A DNA stretch of 64,000 nt from Cognatazoarcus halotolerans. GTDB lineage: Bacteria; Pseudomonadota; Gammaproteobacteria; Burkholderiales; Rhodocyclaceae. The notes beneath the pieces are model-generated. The model had not been told where the DNA came from and made no database searches. It worked only from the letters and a program-made list of their open reading frames with translations. The stretch spans positions 434,001-498,000 of the forward strand of contig NZ_WUAF01000001.1 of NCBI RefSeq assembly GCF_009800965.1, given 5' to 3'. Positions 11,540-20,271 of the stretch are shown piece by piece. Numbering within the stretch: the stretch's first letter is position 1; each line of letters starts with the position of its first letter. The position numbers and the translations under genes are program-made.

Positions 11540-11784
11540 TGCCGCGAGTGATGCAGGCGCCGATGCTCTGCACAGCAGTAGAAATCATGGTCGTCGCGCA
11601 CGCCCTCGCTTTCGGGCACGTGAATGCCGCAATGTACGCAGGCAAGCATTTTCTCCGGTTCGGCCGCTCGACCGGCGCGTCCGGCCGCAGGGTCCTTGCC
11701 CGAACGCGCTGCGGGCTTGGAAAAGGCACGCCGCCCCCAATAGACGGCGAGCATTACAAGGACGAATAGGAGCAGCTTGTTCAC
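11536..11784 (-). CDS. PP0621-family small membrane protein
   Basis: An 82-residue protein starting at a GTG (VNKLLLFVLVMLAVYWGRR) has one N-terminal membrane span, a basic linker and a C-terminal CVHCGIHVPESEG / YCCAEHRRLH block whose cysteines and histidines look like a metal site. The family is of unknown function and is found next to pilS in related bacteria. No good ribosome site is visible. Its stop overlaps the pilS start by four bases, so it heads the PP0621-pilS-pilR-ampD operon. Confidence 0.75.
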   Translation of the reverse strand: MNKLLLFVLVMLAVYWGRRAFSKPAARSGKDPAAGRAGRAAEPEKMLACVHCGIHVPESEGVRDDHDFYCCAEHRRLHHSRH

Positions 11785-11908
11785 GACTGAAGGGGGTCCG
11801 GCATGTGCATGGCGGGAACGCTCGCCGCAGTCTAGCAGAAAGCTTCCGCGGACCTGCGCCGCCATCCGCCGACCATGCGATCCGATGCCCGCAACCCGGG
11901 CAACCGTC

Positions 11909-13066
11909 TCACAGGCGCACCAGACGCTCTGCCGCCGCGACGAGCGTTTCGGCATTCTTGGCGAAGCAGAAACGGATCACCCGGTCATCGCGCCGGTCGG
12001 CATAGAAGGCTGAAACCGGGATCGCCGCCACGCCGGCTTCGCGGATCAGATAGCGGGTGAAATCGGTATCGGGCTGATCCGAGATCTGCCGATAAGCCGC
12101 GAGTTGGAAATACGTGCCGGCGCTGGGAAGGAGTTCGAAACGGCTGGCCCGCATGAGCGCCGCAAACCGGTCGCGCTTGTCCTGGTAGAACGCGGGCAGC
12201 CCAAGGTAGCGCGACGCATCGCCCATGTAATCGGCCAGCGCGAATTGCAAAGGCGTAGCCACTGTGAACACGTTGAACTGGTGGACCTTGCGGAACTCGC
12301 TCATGAGCGCCCGCGGAGCGAGGACGTAGCCGACTTTCCAGCCCGTGACGTGATACGTCTTGCCGAAGCTCGACACCACGAAGCTGCGCTCGGCCAGACC
12401 GGGGTAGCGCATCACGCTTTCATGGCGACGACCGTCGAAGACGATGTGCTCATAGACTTCATCGGCCACCACGACGATGTCCGTGCCGCGAAGCAAGGCC
12501 TCCAGCGCCCGCATGTCTTCGGACGTCCACACGGTCGCCGTCGGATTGTGCGGCGTGTTGATCATGATCATGCGGGTACGCGGTGTGACGAGCGCGGCGA
12601 CCTGAGCCCAGTCGGGCCTGTAGTCCGGCGCGCCGAGCACCGCCCGCACGACCACCCCACCCTGCAATTCGATCGCCGGCACATACGAGTCGTAGACAGG
12701 CTCGAAGACGATCACTTCGTCGCCCGGCGACACCATCGCGGCGATTGCGGTGAACAATCCCTGGGTGGCCCCGGCCACCACGGTCACTTCGTCGGCCACA
12801 TCGTAGCGCGCACCATAAAGCGCCTCGACCTTGGCGACGATGGCTTCCCGTAGCGACGGCACACCGGCCATCGGCGCGTACTGATTGGCGCCCGCGCGCA
12901 TCCAGTGTGCGACCCGTTCGAAAAGCGCGTCCTCCGCCTGAAAGTCGGGAAACCCCTGCGAGAGATTGATTGCCCCTGCGTCATGCGCCATTTGCGACAT
13001 CACGGTGAAAATGGTCGTACCCACGTTCGGCAGACGGGAACGGATGGCTGCAGGGAAAGTCGGCAT
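11909..13066 (-). CDS. Methionine-type aminotransferase (YbdL/kynurenine aminotransferase family)
   Basis: This 385-residue PLP enzyme shows INLSQGFPDF, NQYAPMAGVPSLREA, NTPHNPTATVW, VVADEVYEHI and the cofactor lysine Lys236 in SSFGKTYHVTGWKVGY. These match the YbdL methionine aminotransferases, which interconvert methionine and 4-methylthio-2-oxobutanoate, the last step of classic methionine salvage. It is divergent from mtnA across a 125-base gap with mirrored promoter elements, which supports a shared role in methylthio-compound metabolism. Other keto-acid partners remain possible. Confidence 0.88.
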   Translation of the reverse strand: MPTFPAAIRSRLPNVGTTIFTVMSQMAHDAGAINLSQGFPDFQAEDALFERVAHWMRAGANQYAPMAGVPSLREAIVAKVEALYGARYDVADEVTVVAGATQGLFTAIAAMVSPGDEVIVFEPVYDSYVPAIELQGGVVVRAVLGAPDYRPDWAQVAALVTPRTRMIMINTPHNPTATVWTSEDMRALEALLRGTDIVVVADEVYEHIVFDGRRHESVMRYPGLAERSFVVSSFGKTYHVTGWKVGYVLAPRALMSEFRKVHQFNVFTVATPLQFALADYMGDASRYLGLPAFYQDKRDRFAALMRASRFELLPSAGTYFQLAAYRQISDQPDTDFTRYLIREAGVAAIPVSAFYADRRDDRVIRFCFAKNAETLVAAAERLVRL

Positions 13067-13095
13067 GGCGGGAGATCTCGGTGCGGGAAGAGACT

Positions 13096-13168
13096 CCGCA
13101 TTCTATCGGGCTGCGGCGACGGGATGCGACCATTGCACTGCGATGCGCATCTGGCCGATAGAATGCGG
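13096..13168. repeat. Long inverted repeat with mirrored -10 boxes between two salvage genes
   Basis: A perfect 14-bp arm CCGCATTCTATCGG (13096-13109) is repeated inverted at 13155-13168, 45 bases apart. Each arm carries TAGAAT reading outward: at 13159-13164 towards mtnA and at 13100-13105 (minus strand) towards the aminotransferase. Neither has a good -35 at 16-18 bases, which suggests activator-dependent divergent promoters or a regulator site. Confidence 0.6.
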
Positions 13169-13191
13169 GCTTTCGAACCCCCTTTCCCGCC

Positions 13192-14250
13192 GTGCAGACC
13201 CTTACGACGCTCAGCTTTCGCGACGACCATGCGGTCATTCTCGACCAGACCGCGCTGCCCTATCGGCGTGCCACGTGCACGCTCGACAGCCTCGATGCGG
13301 TGGCACATGCAATCCGCTCCATGCAAGTCCGCGGCGCGCCGCTGATCGGCGCCACCGCTGCATGCGGTGTGGCGATCGCGCTGCGCAACCAAGCCGACGA
13401 CGAGGCCCTCGCGCAAGCGCTGGACCGCCTCGCCGCGACCCGGCCGACTGCGGTGAACCTCCGGTGGGCACTGGAGCGTCTCGCGCGTTTGCTGCGGCCG
13501 CTCCCCGAACGCGACCGTGCAGCGGCCGCGGCCCGGGAGGCGCACCGGATCATCGCCGAGGATGCGGACACCAACCGACGCATCGGAGAACACGGACTGG
13601 CACTGATCCGCACCATTGCCGCGGCACGCCCGGGACCCGTGCGCGTAATGACTCATTGCAACGCGGGATGGCTGGCCACCTGCGGCTACGGCACTGCGCT
13701 CGCGCCTGTTTACGCGGCTCGCGAGGCCGGCATCCCCACCGAGGTCTGGGTGAGTGAAACGCGGCCGCGCAACCAGGGACTGCTTACCGCCTGGGAACTC
13801 GGCGAATCGGGCGTGCCTTTCAACCTGATAGCCGATAATGCCGCGGGCTTCCTGCTGGCCCGCGGGGACGTGGACCTGGTGATCACCGGCGCCGACCGCG
13901 TGGCAGCCAACGGCGACAGCGCCAACAAGATCGGCACCTATCTGAAGGCACTCGCCGCAAACGACAACGCGGTCCCGTTCTATATCGCCAGTCCCGCATC
14001 GACCATCGATTTCGGATGCCCGCACGGCGGCCTGATTCCGATCGAAGACCGCGGCGGCGAGGAAATACGACAGCTGAGCGCCCCGGACGCAGCCGATTGC
14101 CTACGGACGGTCCATCTCGCGAATCCGGAAGTCGCCTGCCGCAACCCCGCCTTCGATGTCACGCCAGCACGGCTGATCACCGGCATCATCACGGAATGCG
14201 GAATCAGCGCACCCGGCGCGCTGACCGATCTCTTTCCGGAGCACGCATGA
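13192..14250 (+). CDS. mtnA: 5-methylthioribose-1-phosphate isomerase MtnA
   Basis: It isomerises methylthioribose 1-phosphate to methylthioribulose 1-phosphate; related enzymes also accept 5-deoxyribose 1-phosphate. The 352-residue protein has the conserved VRGAPLIGATAA block, catalytic Cys156 in MTHCNAGWLAT and Asp235 in ITGADRVAANGD. This matches the Cys160/Asp240 pair described for the B. subtilis enzyme. It starts with GTG and lacks a clear ribosome site. The stop overlaps the next gene as ATGA, so the two are coupled. Confidence 0.95.
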   Translation: MQTLTTLSFRDDHAVILDQTALPYRRATCTLDSLDAVAHAIRSMQVRGAPLIGATAACGVAIALRNQADDEALAQALDRLAATRPTAVNLRWALERLARLLRPLPERDRAAAAAREAHRIIAEDADTNRRIGEHGLALIRTIAAARPGPVRVMTHCNAGWLATCGYGTALAPVYAAREAGIPTEVWVSETRPRNQGLLTAWELGESGVPFNLIADNAAGFLLARGDVDLVITGADRVAANGDSANKIGTYLKALAANDNAVPFYIASPASTIDFGCPHGGLIPIEDRGGEEIRQLSAPDAADCLRTVHLANPEVACRNPAFDVTPARLITGIITECGISAPGALTDLFPEHA

Positions 14251-14885
14251 CCTCCACCCTTGCATCACGGCTCCTCGATGCCGCCAGGGGCATGAACGCA
14301 GCGGGACTCAGCGTAGGCACCGCCGGCAATCTCAGCGTACGCCGCGCGAGGGGCTTTCTGATCACGCCAACCGGCCTGCCCTTCGAGCAGTGCGGTGCGG
14401 ACGACATGGTGGCGATGACCATGGGCGGCAGATCGAGCGGCGTGCGCGCACCTTCGAGCGAATGGCGAATCCATCGCGACATCTATCGCGCGCGGCCCGA
14501 GGCGGGGGCGATCCTGCATGCGCACTCGCCGTTCGCAACGGCGATCGCCTGCCACCGACAGGGAATTCCTGCTTTCCATTACATGATCGCGCGCTTTGGC
14601 GGCTCGAACGTGCGCTGCGCCCACTACGCCACATTCGGAACCCAGGCGCTCTCCGACCATGCGCTCGAAGCGCTCGAGGATCGCTCGGCCTGCCTGCTGG
14701 CCAATCACGGAATGATCGTGTTCGGCCGCGATTGCGCACACGCACTCGCCCTCGGCATCGAGTTCGAGGCACTTTGCCGGCACTACCTCGAGAGCATGCG
14801 TCTGGGCAATCCGGCGTTGTTGAGCCCGGACGAGATGACCGAGGTTCTTGCCAGATTCGACAGCTACGGGCAGCCGCCAGGCTGA
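14247..14885 (+). CDS. ald2: Class II aldolase, probable 5-methylthioribulose/5-deoxyribulose 1-phosphate aldolase
   Basis: A 212-residue zinc aldolase of the fuculose-phosphate aldolase family. The zinc ligands His91, His93 (LHAHSPFA) and His154 (LANHGM) and the acid Glu72 (SSEWRIHRD) fall within one residue of E. coli FucA (92, 94, 155, 73). GTAGNLS forms the phosphate site. Coupling to mtnA by a 4-base overlap is the arrangement known for the dihydroxyacetone phosphate shunt, where such an aldolase (Ald2) splits the MtnA product to DHAP and an aldehyde. The alternative, an MtnB dehydratase, is structurally related, but no mtnC/mtnD genes are present. The symbol rests on this context. Confidence 0.75.
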   Translation: MTSTLASRLLDAARGMNAAGLSVGTAGNLSVRRARGFLITPTGLPFEQCGADDMVAMTMGGRSSGVRAPSSEWRIHRDIYRARPEAGAILHAHSPFATAIACHRQGIPAFHYMIARFGGSNVRCAHYATFGTQALSDHALEALEDRSACLLANHGMIVFGRDCAHALALGIEFEALCRHYLESMRLGNPALLSPDEMTEVLARFDSYGQPPG

Positions 14886-15002
14886 ACCCCGGAGTACCGT
14901 GCATTCAAGTTTCCTGGCGGCGCGCCGTAATTTCTCTGGCCAGATCTAAACGCAGCCGGTTCGCAATGGACTGCGTGATTATCCAGAGAGAACGCGATCG
15001 CC

Positions 15003-17879
15003 ATGATGTCCCCGGCCAGAACGGCAATGCACCGAGCGTTACGTGCCTTCCCCGCGCTGGCCGTGCTGGTGGCGCTTGCGGCAATGACGTGGTCCGTCTA
15101 CCGGAATGCGCTGGAATCAGAGCGCGACTTCACCCGTCAGCGCTTCGAACAACAGGCGGCAGAGCATGTCGCTGCAATTACGGCCGAAGCAGATGCCCTG
15201 ACCGGTAACCTGCGCATGCTGCGCGCCGCAATCGAGGCCAGCACCGAACTGACCCAGGCAGGCTTCGCGCATGTCACCCAGGCCTTGCTCGAACGCCACC
15301 CTTACGTCACCGCAGCATGCTTTTCACCGCGGGTCGCCGATACGGATCGGCCTCGTTTCGAGCGCGAACACGGCGCCACACCCATTACCGAATACCGGCC
15401 CTCGGGCGGACTTGGCGTGCGGCGCGCAGCGGAAGAATACTTTCCCTACCGATACATCGCTCCGCTCAAGCCCTTTCAGGAGCTCATCGGTTTCGACGCG
15501 ATTTCCGACGTCCTGCCCGAAGGCCCGGAAACCGACCGACGCGGCCCGCGCGCATCCGCGCTCGACCAGGCCCGCAGCAGCGGATCCATCGTTGCCACGC
15601 CACCCATCCGGCTTGCCGGTCAGATCACGCTCGACAAGCCGGAAGGACTCATCCTGTTCGCGCCGATCATCCGCCCGCGGGCCGACACCGCGAACACACC
15701 CCTGGAAGGCGTTGCCAGCCTCATCGTCTACGGCGCGGCAATGGTCAGACATGCCCTCGAGCCAGGCGCCGAAACGGCACCCAGTCCGCTCGACGTAAGC
15801 GTCGAGGATCAAACGGACGGCGCGCGGCGCCCCGTCTTCGGATCGGATCACCCCGCGCCGCTGGATTACAGTCGCACGATCGCGTTTGCCGGCAGGCAAT
15901 GGGTGGTGACCGCGAGACCACGTGCCGGTGACTACAGCCTGGCGCCGAGCGCAACGCTAAAAGGCATGCTGCTTCTCGGCATGGCGGCAAGTGCGCTCGC
16001 CGCGCTGATCGTGTTCTTTCTGCAGGACCGCGGCCGCAGCATCAAACGCCGGGTCGAGCGTCAGACGATGGCACTTGCCCGCACCAATCGCTGGCTTCAG
16101 GAAGAGATCAACAGCCGGATGCGCTCGGATGCCAAGCTGACGGCAAGCGCCACGCTGCAGAAGGCGATCTTCGAGAGCACCGAATACGCCATTGTCACCA
16201 CCGACACGGACGGCATCATCCAGCTTGCCAATCCGTCAGCCGAGCGGATATTCGGCTGGCCGGCCGAGGAACTCGTCGGAAAACGGACGCCGATCGTTTT
16301 CCATGACCCTGCCGATGTCGCTCGCTGGGGCAACGGTGACGAACGGCAGGCGTTCGCAGCGCTGGTGAGCGCCGCCCAGCGCACCCCCGGCGAACCCCGC
16401 TCGATCCAGATGCGTCATCGCGACGGCCACCTTTTTCCCGCCAGCCTGTCGATCTCCACGCTCCGCAACCCCGGCTCTCGCACGGTCGAGGGTTATCTCG
16501 GAATTTGTGGCGACATGACCTACCGTCAGAAAACCGAACAGACCATGCAGCGCCTCGCCCACTACGATGCGCTCACCGAGCTGCCGAACCGCAGCCTTCT
16601 CAATGCACGTATCGAAGAGGCGCTCGACGCGGCCCGCGATCGACATCACCAGGCCGCGGTGTTGTTTCTCGATCTGGACCGCTTCAAGTACGTGAACGAT
16701 TCTCTCGGGCATCACGCGGGCGATATGCTGCTGCAGCAGGTTTCGAAGCGCTTTCTCGACTGCGTCCGCGAGCACGACACCGTGGCCCGCATGGGCGGCG
16801 ACGAGTTCGTGATCCTGCTGCGCAACATCCAGGGGCTCAGCCAGGCGGCCGAGGTCGCGGCGCGTATTCTGGATGCGCTGCAGCGCGCCTTCGACATCCG
16901 CGAACACAGCCTCACGGTCACCCCGAGTATCGGCATCGCGCTTTTCCCGCGCGACGGCAATGACGCCGAATCACTGATCAAGAACGCGGACGCCGCGATG
17001 TACCTCGCGAAGGAGCAGGGCCGCAACAATTACCAGTTCTTCGAGCACCATCTGACCAGCCATGTTTCCGAAAGACTTCGGCTGGAGGCCCAGCTGCGCG
17101 TAGCGCTGCAACGCAAGGAGTTCGAACTTCATTACCAGCCCCAGCTCGACACTGCGTCGGGCGAACTGATCGGCTTCGAGGCATTGCTGCGCTGGCGCCA
17201 TCCAGAGCAGGGATTGATCCCGCCCGACAAGTTCATCCCGATCGCCGAAGATTGCGGGCTGATCGTACCCATAGGCGAGTGGGTACTCGAAACCGCCTGC
17301 CGCCAGAACCAGACCTGGCATCGGGAGGGTCTCGCCGCAGTGCCCGTAGCGGTGAACCTGTCCGCGCGACAGTTCGACCAGAACGATCTGCTGAGCACGA
17401 TCTCCGACACACTTGCCGGCACCGGGCTTGCCGCGCAGATGCTGGAACTCGAACTCACCGAAGGCATGGTCATGCGCGATCCGGAACGCACCACCGAAAT
17501 CCTGCGCGCATGCCAGAATCTGGGACTCAAGATCTCGGTCGACGATTTCGGCACCGGCTACTCGAGCCTCGCCTATCTCAAACGCTTCCCGATCTCCCAA
17601 CTCAAGATCGATCGATCATTCATCCAGGACATCGTCGATGAACCCGATGACGCGGCGATTGCGCAGACGATCATCGCCATGGCCAGAACCCTGCGCATCC
17701 GGGTGATCGCCGAAGGTGTCGAGAACGACGCACAACTGCAACTACTGCGCGAGTGGCAATGCGATGCCTATCAGGGTTTCCTGTTCTCGAGACCGCTGCC
17801 GGCCGATGCAATCACCCGCATGCTCGGCACGATGGCCCCGGTACAACGCAGCATTTCGTCCGACGCCACCCGGGCCTGA
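15003..17879 (+). CDS. CHASE-PAS-GGDEF-EAL membrane protein (c-di-GMP turnover)
   Basis: The 958-residue protein has a membrane span at about 13-33, a periplasmic CHASE sensor domain (about 70-290), a second span (about 319-337), a short coiled segment, a PAS domain (about 380-500), GGDEF (about 510-680) and EAL (about 700-940). Both enzyme sites look intact: GGDEF at 598-602, EAL at 726-728 with LELTEGM, VDDFGTGYSS and AEGVEN. It could therefore both make and break cyclic di-GMP, with the ligand sensed outside the cell. It stands alone 117 bases after ald2 and converges on the next operon. The ribosome site is weak (GAGAGAACG). Confidence 0.93.
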   Translation: MMSPARTAMHRALRAFPALAVLVALAAMTWSVYRNALESERDFTRQRFEQQAAEHVAAITAEADALTGNLRMLRAAIEASTELTQAGFAHVTQALLERHPYVTAACFSPRVADTDRPRFEREHGATPITEYRPSGGLGVRRAAEEYFPYRYIAPLKPFQELIGFDAISDVLPEGPETDRRGPRASALDQARSSGSIVATPPIRLAGQITLDKPEGLILFAPIIRPRADTANTPLEGVASLIVYGAAMVRHALEPGAETAPSPLDVSVEDQTDGARRPVFGSDHPAPLDYSRTIAFAGRQWVVTARPRAGDYSLAPSATLKGMLLLGMAASALAALIVFFLQDRGRSIKRRVERQTMALARTNRWLQEEINSRMRSDAKLTASATLQKAIFESTEYAIVTTDTDGIIQLANPSAERIFGWPAEELVGKRTPIVFHDPADVARWGNGDERQAFAALVSAAQRTPGEPRSIQMRHRDGHLFPASLSISTLRNPGSRTVEGYLGICGDMTYRQKTEQTMQRLAHYDALTELPNRSLLNARIEEALDAARDRHHQAAVLFLDLDRFKYVNDSLGHHAGDMLLQQVSKRFLDCVREHDTVARMGGDEFVILLRNIQGLSQAAEVAARILDALQRAFDIREHSLTVTPSIGIALFPRDGNDAESLIKNADAAMYLAKEQGRNNYQFFEHHLTSHVSERLRLEAQLRVALQRKEFELHYQPQLDTASGELIGFEALLRWRHPEQGLIPPDKFIPIAEDCGLIVPIGEWVLETACRQNQTWHREGLAAVPVAVNLSARQFDQNDLLSTISDTLAGTGLAAQMLELELTEGMVMRDPERTTEILRACQNLGLKISVDDFGTGYSSLAYLKRFPISQLKIDRSFIQDIVDEPDDAAIAQTIIAMARTLRIRVIAEGVENDAQLQLLREWQCDAYQGFLFSRPLPADAITRMLGTMAPVQRSISSDATRA

Positions 17880-17888
17880 CGACAACGT

Positions 17889-18380
17889 TCAGAAGCGGCT
17901 GGTCGCACCCCCGCTCCCACGGGACGGATCGGGCAGGCTGACCTCGCCCTTGCGCTCGAAGGGCAACGAACCGAAACCACTCATCAACACCTTCCCGGAC
18001 AGGCGATACGCGACACCCCGATGCTCTCCGAACGCGCCCAGCTGGCGCAGCGCATCGCCAAGCGACGTGACTGCGGTTACGTCGATCAGCGCTTCACCGA
18101 GCCCGGGAATCGTGACCGCTCTGTCGGAAACGCCATGGGCGAACTTCTTGCCGTTGAGTTCCACGTCGAAACTCATGCCGTCGATTGCCAGGGCCCGACG
18201 GTTCGGATTGACCACCCGCAGCACCAGTCCGATGCGTTGTTCGAACAGGCCACCGCCCTGCAGCGAGACGTCGGAGAGACTCACCTGCGGCGCCTCGAGA
18301 CCAATCGGCACCGATGCACAGGCTGCGGCCAGCAGGCCTGCCACGGCGGCGGACAGCAGGGCGCGCCTGCGCGGGATCAC
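17889..18380 (-). CDS. LEA14-type (WHy domain) lipoprotein
   Basis: A 163-residue protein with a twin-arginine-like basic start, a hydrophobic stretch and a lipobox-like LAAACASVP, so it is likely a lipoprotein cut before Cys21. The rest resembles the LEA type 2 / water-stress-hypersensitive domain, with FEQRIGLVLRVVNPNRRALAIDGM. Function is unknown, but such proteins occur widely in Proteobacteria. The GTG start overlaps the stop of the upstream dehydrogenase (GTGA), and it is the last gene of that operon. Confidence 0.8.
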   Translation of the reverse strand: MIPRRRALLSAAVAGLLAAACASVPIGLEAPQVSLSDVSLQGGGLFEQRIGLVLRVVNPNRRALAIDGMSFDVELNGKKFAHGVSDRAVTIPGLGEALIDVTAVTSLGDALRQLGAFGEHRGVAYRLSGKVLMSGFGSLPFERKGEVSLPDPSRGSGGATSRF

Positions 18381-19270
18381 ATCCGCTCCTCACCGCTGTC
18401 CACCCCACCGCTTCGCTCGAGCACCCGCAGCAGGATGGAAGTGTCCTTGCGCCCCCACTCGTTGCTCATCAGCGCGTCGAGCTGCTGCCACACCTGCGCG
18501 GCAATCGGCAGCGGCGCGCCCAGGCGCATCGCTTCGTCCATGAGGATTCCGAAGTCCTTGTGATGAAGGCGCGCCTCTACACCACCCGAAAAGTCGCGGC
18601 GGACCATCTTCTCACCCCAGCCTTCCAGCGCTCTGGACCAGGCCGAACCACCCAGCAATGCCTCGCGGACCCGGGCCGGATCTACACCGCTGGCAGCGGC
18701 CAGCCGAAGCGCCTCGGCACAAGCCTGTTCCGCGGTAACGAAGATCATCTGATTGCAGGCCTTGGCGACCTGTCCCGCACCACTGGGCCCCACCCTGAGG
18801 ATGGTCTTGCCCATCGCCTCGAGGACCGGCTTCACCTTTTCAAGCGCGCCCTCGTCTCCCCCGACCATGATGGCGAGCGTCCCGTTGACCGCACCGGCGA
18901 CACCACCCGAGACAGGCGCATCGAGAAAGACCACGCCCTTTTCACTGCAGCGCGCCGCAAGCGCGCGCGCAGTGGTCGGCGCGATCGTGCTCATGTCCAC
19001 GTGCACCGCCCCCGGACGCAACCCTGCGAGCAGGCCCTCCCCACCGAGCACCAAAGCTTCGACGTCACCGCTGCCGGTCACCATCGAGATCACGACATCG
19101 ACGTCGGCCGCAAGCGCCGCCGGGGTCGGACGGAGCACGGCACCGGCCGCCTCGAGCGGTGCCGCACTCTGCGCACGTCGTGCCCATACGGCCACCGGAA
19201 ACCCCGCGCGCAGAAGGTTTTCCGCCATCGGGCGCCCCATCGCGCCCAGTCCGACAAAACCGACTTTCAT
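18377..19270 (-). CDS. NAD(P)-dependent beta-hydroxyacid dehydrogenase (GarR/HIBADH family), copy 2
   Basis: A 297-residue enzyme with the dinucleotide loop GFVGLGAMGRPMA at the N-terminus, the substrate motif DAPVSGGVAGA, the catalytic lysine in GAGQVAKACNQ (Lys about 170) and the C-terminal KDFGILMDEA helix. The family reduces tartronate semialdehyde or oxidises 3-hydroxyisobutyrate and similar acids; the exact substrate cannot be read. It is a clear paralogue of the gene just upstream, which it overlaps by four bases (ATGA). The pair probably arose by tandem duplication and then diverged. Confidence 0.88.
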   Translation of the reverse strand: MKVGFVGLGAMGRPMAENLLRAGFPVAVWARRAQSAAPLEAAGAVLRPTPAALAADVDVVISMVTGSGDVEALVLGGEGLLAGLRPGAVHVDMSTIAPTTARALAARCSEKGVVFLDAPVSGGVAGAVNGTLAIMVGGDEGALEKVKPVLEAMGKTILRVGPSGAGQVAKACNQMIFVTAEQACAEALRLAAASGVDPARVREALLGGSAWSRALEGWGEKMVRRDFSGGVEARLHHKDFGILMDEAMRLGAPLPIAAQVWQQLDALMSNEWGRKDTSILLRVLERSGGVDSGEERM

Positions 19271-20166
19271 TGGCCTTCCTCCCGCATTTCGCTCGAACCG
19301 CTCATCGACTCGAACAGCTTCAACATCGCGACCGAATCCTCCTCACCCAAGCCGGAACCCAGCATCGCCGAGTACAGTTGCGCCGCGGCCGCGGCGGTCG
19401 GCAGCGGAACGTGCAGCGCATGGCCCTCGCTCAGCACGATGCGCATGTCCTTGAGGTGCATCCACGACTTGAAGCCGGGTGCGAAATCACGCGCCACCAT
19501 TCGTTGTCCGTGATTTTCGAGAATCCGGCTGTTCGCCAGCCCACCCATCAACACCTGGCGAACCGCCGCAAGATCGACGCCGCTGCTGCGGGCAAAATTC
19601 AGGGCCTCCGCAAGCGAGGCCACACCAACACCGGTGATGACCTGGTTGCAGGCCTTGGCGACCTGCCCGGCACCGGGCTTTTCGTCGATATGGGTGATCT
19701 TCCCGCCCATCGCCTCGAACAGCGGCAAGGCCTTGCGAAAGGCGGCCTCAGGGCCACCGACCATGATGGTCAGGGTGCCGGCGATCGCCCCCGCCTCGCC
19801 GCCCGAAACAGGGGCATCGAGCATGCACACGCCACGTTCGGCGAGTCGTGCCGAGATCGACCTCGCCGCGCTCGGTGCGATGGTGCTCATGTCGATGAAG
19901 ATCGCGTCGGGCCGCGCGCCATCGGCGACACCATCGCTGCCCAGCGCGACCTTCTCGACGTCCGGGGCGTCGGCCACCATGCTGATGACGATCTCGGACG
20001 AGGCGGCGACCTCGCGGGCATTCCGGCACGCGCTCGCACCAGCCTCGAGAAGCGGCTCGAGCGAGGCCTCGCGGCGGCTCCATACCCGCACGCGATGCCC
20101 GGCCCTGAGAAGGTTAAGCGCCATCGGACGGCCCATGAGTCCCAGTCCAATGAATCCGGTTTCCAT
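19267..20166 (-). CDS. NAD(P)-dependent beta-hydroxyacid dehydrogenase (GarR/HIBADH family), copy 1
   Basis: A 299-residue member of the same family as its downstream neighbour, with GFIGLGLMGRPMA, DAPVSGGEAGA, GAGQVAKACNQ and KDMRIVLSEG. Its motifs resemble 2-hydroxy-3-oxopropionate (tartronate semialdehyde) reductase. It is the first gene of a three-gene operon in which each junction overlaps by four bases. No glyoxylate carboligase or hydroxypyruvate isomerase gene lies nearby, so a glyoxylate pathway role is unproven. Confidence 0.88.
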   Translation of the reverse strand: METGFIGLGLMGRPMALNLLRAGHRVRVWSRREASLEPLLEAGASACRNAREVAASSEIVISMVADAPDVEKVALGSDGVADGARPDAIFIDMSTIAPSAARSISARLAERGVCMLDAPVSGGEAGAIAGTLTIMVGGPEAAFRKALPLFEAMGGKITHIDEKPGAGQVAKACNQVITGVGVASLAEALNFARSSGVDLAAVRQVLMGGLANSRILENHGQRMVARDFAPGFKSWMHLKDMRIVLSEGHALHVPLPTAAAAAQLYSAMLGSGLGEEDSVAMLKLFESMSGSSEMREEGQ

Positions 20167-20271
20167 GCTGGCTCCTGTTGAACGATCGATTTCAGATCCG
20201 GTGTTTCTCCCGAAGCTGCCCGGGCCGAAGCACCTAAAGTTGCTCAGATCCTAACCGATATCCGCTGAAGC

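Noticed and set aside
9965-11551. A 528-codon open frame antisense to pilS
   Set aside because: No family, no ribosome site, and pilS is intact on the other strand.
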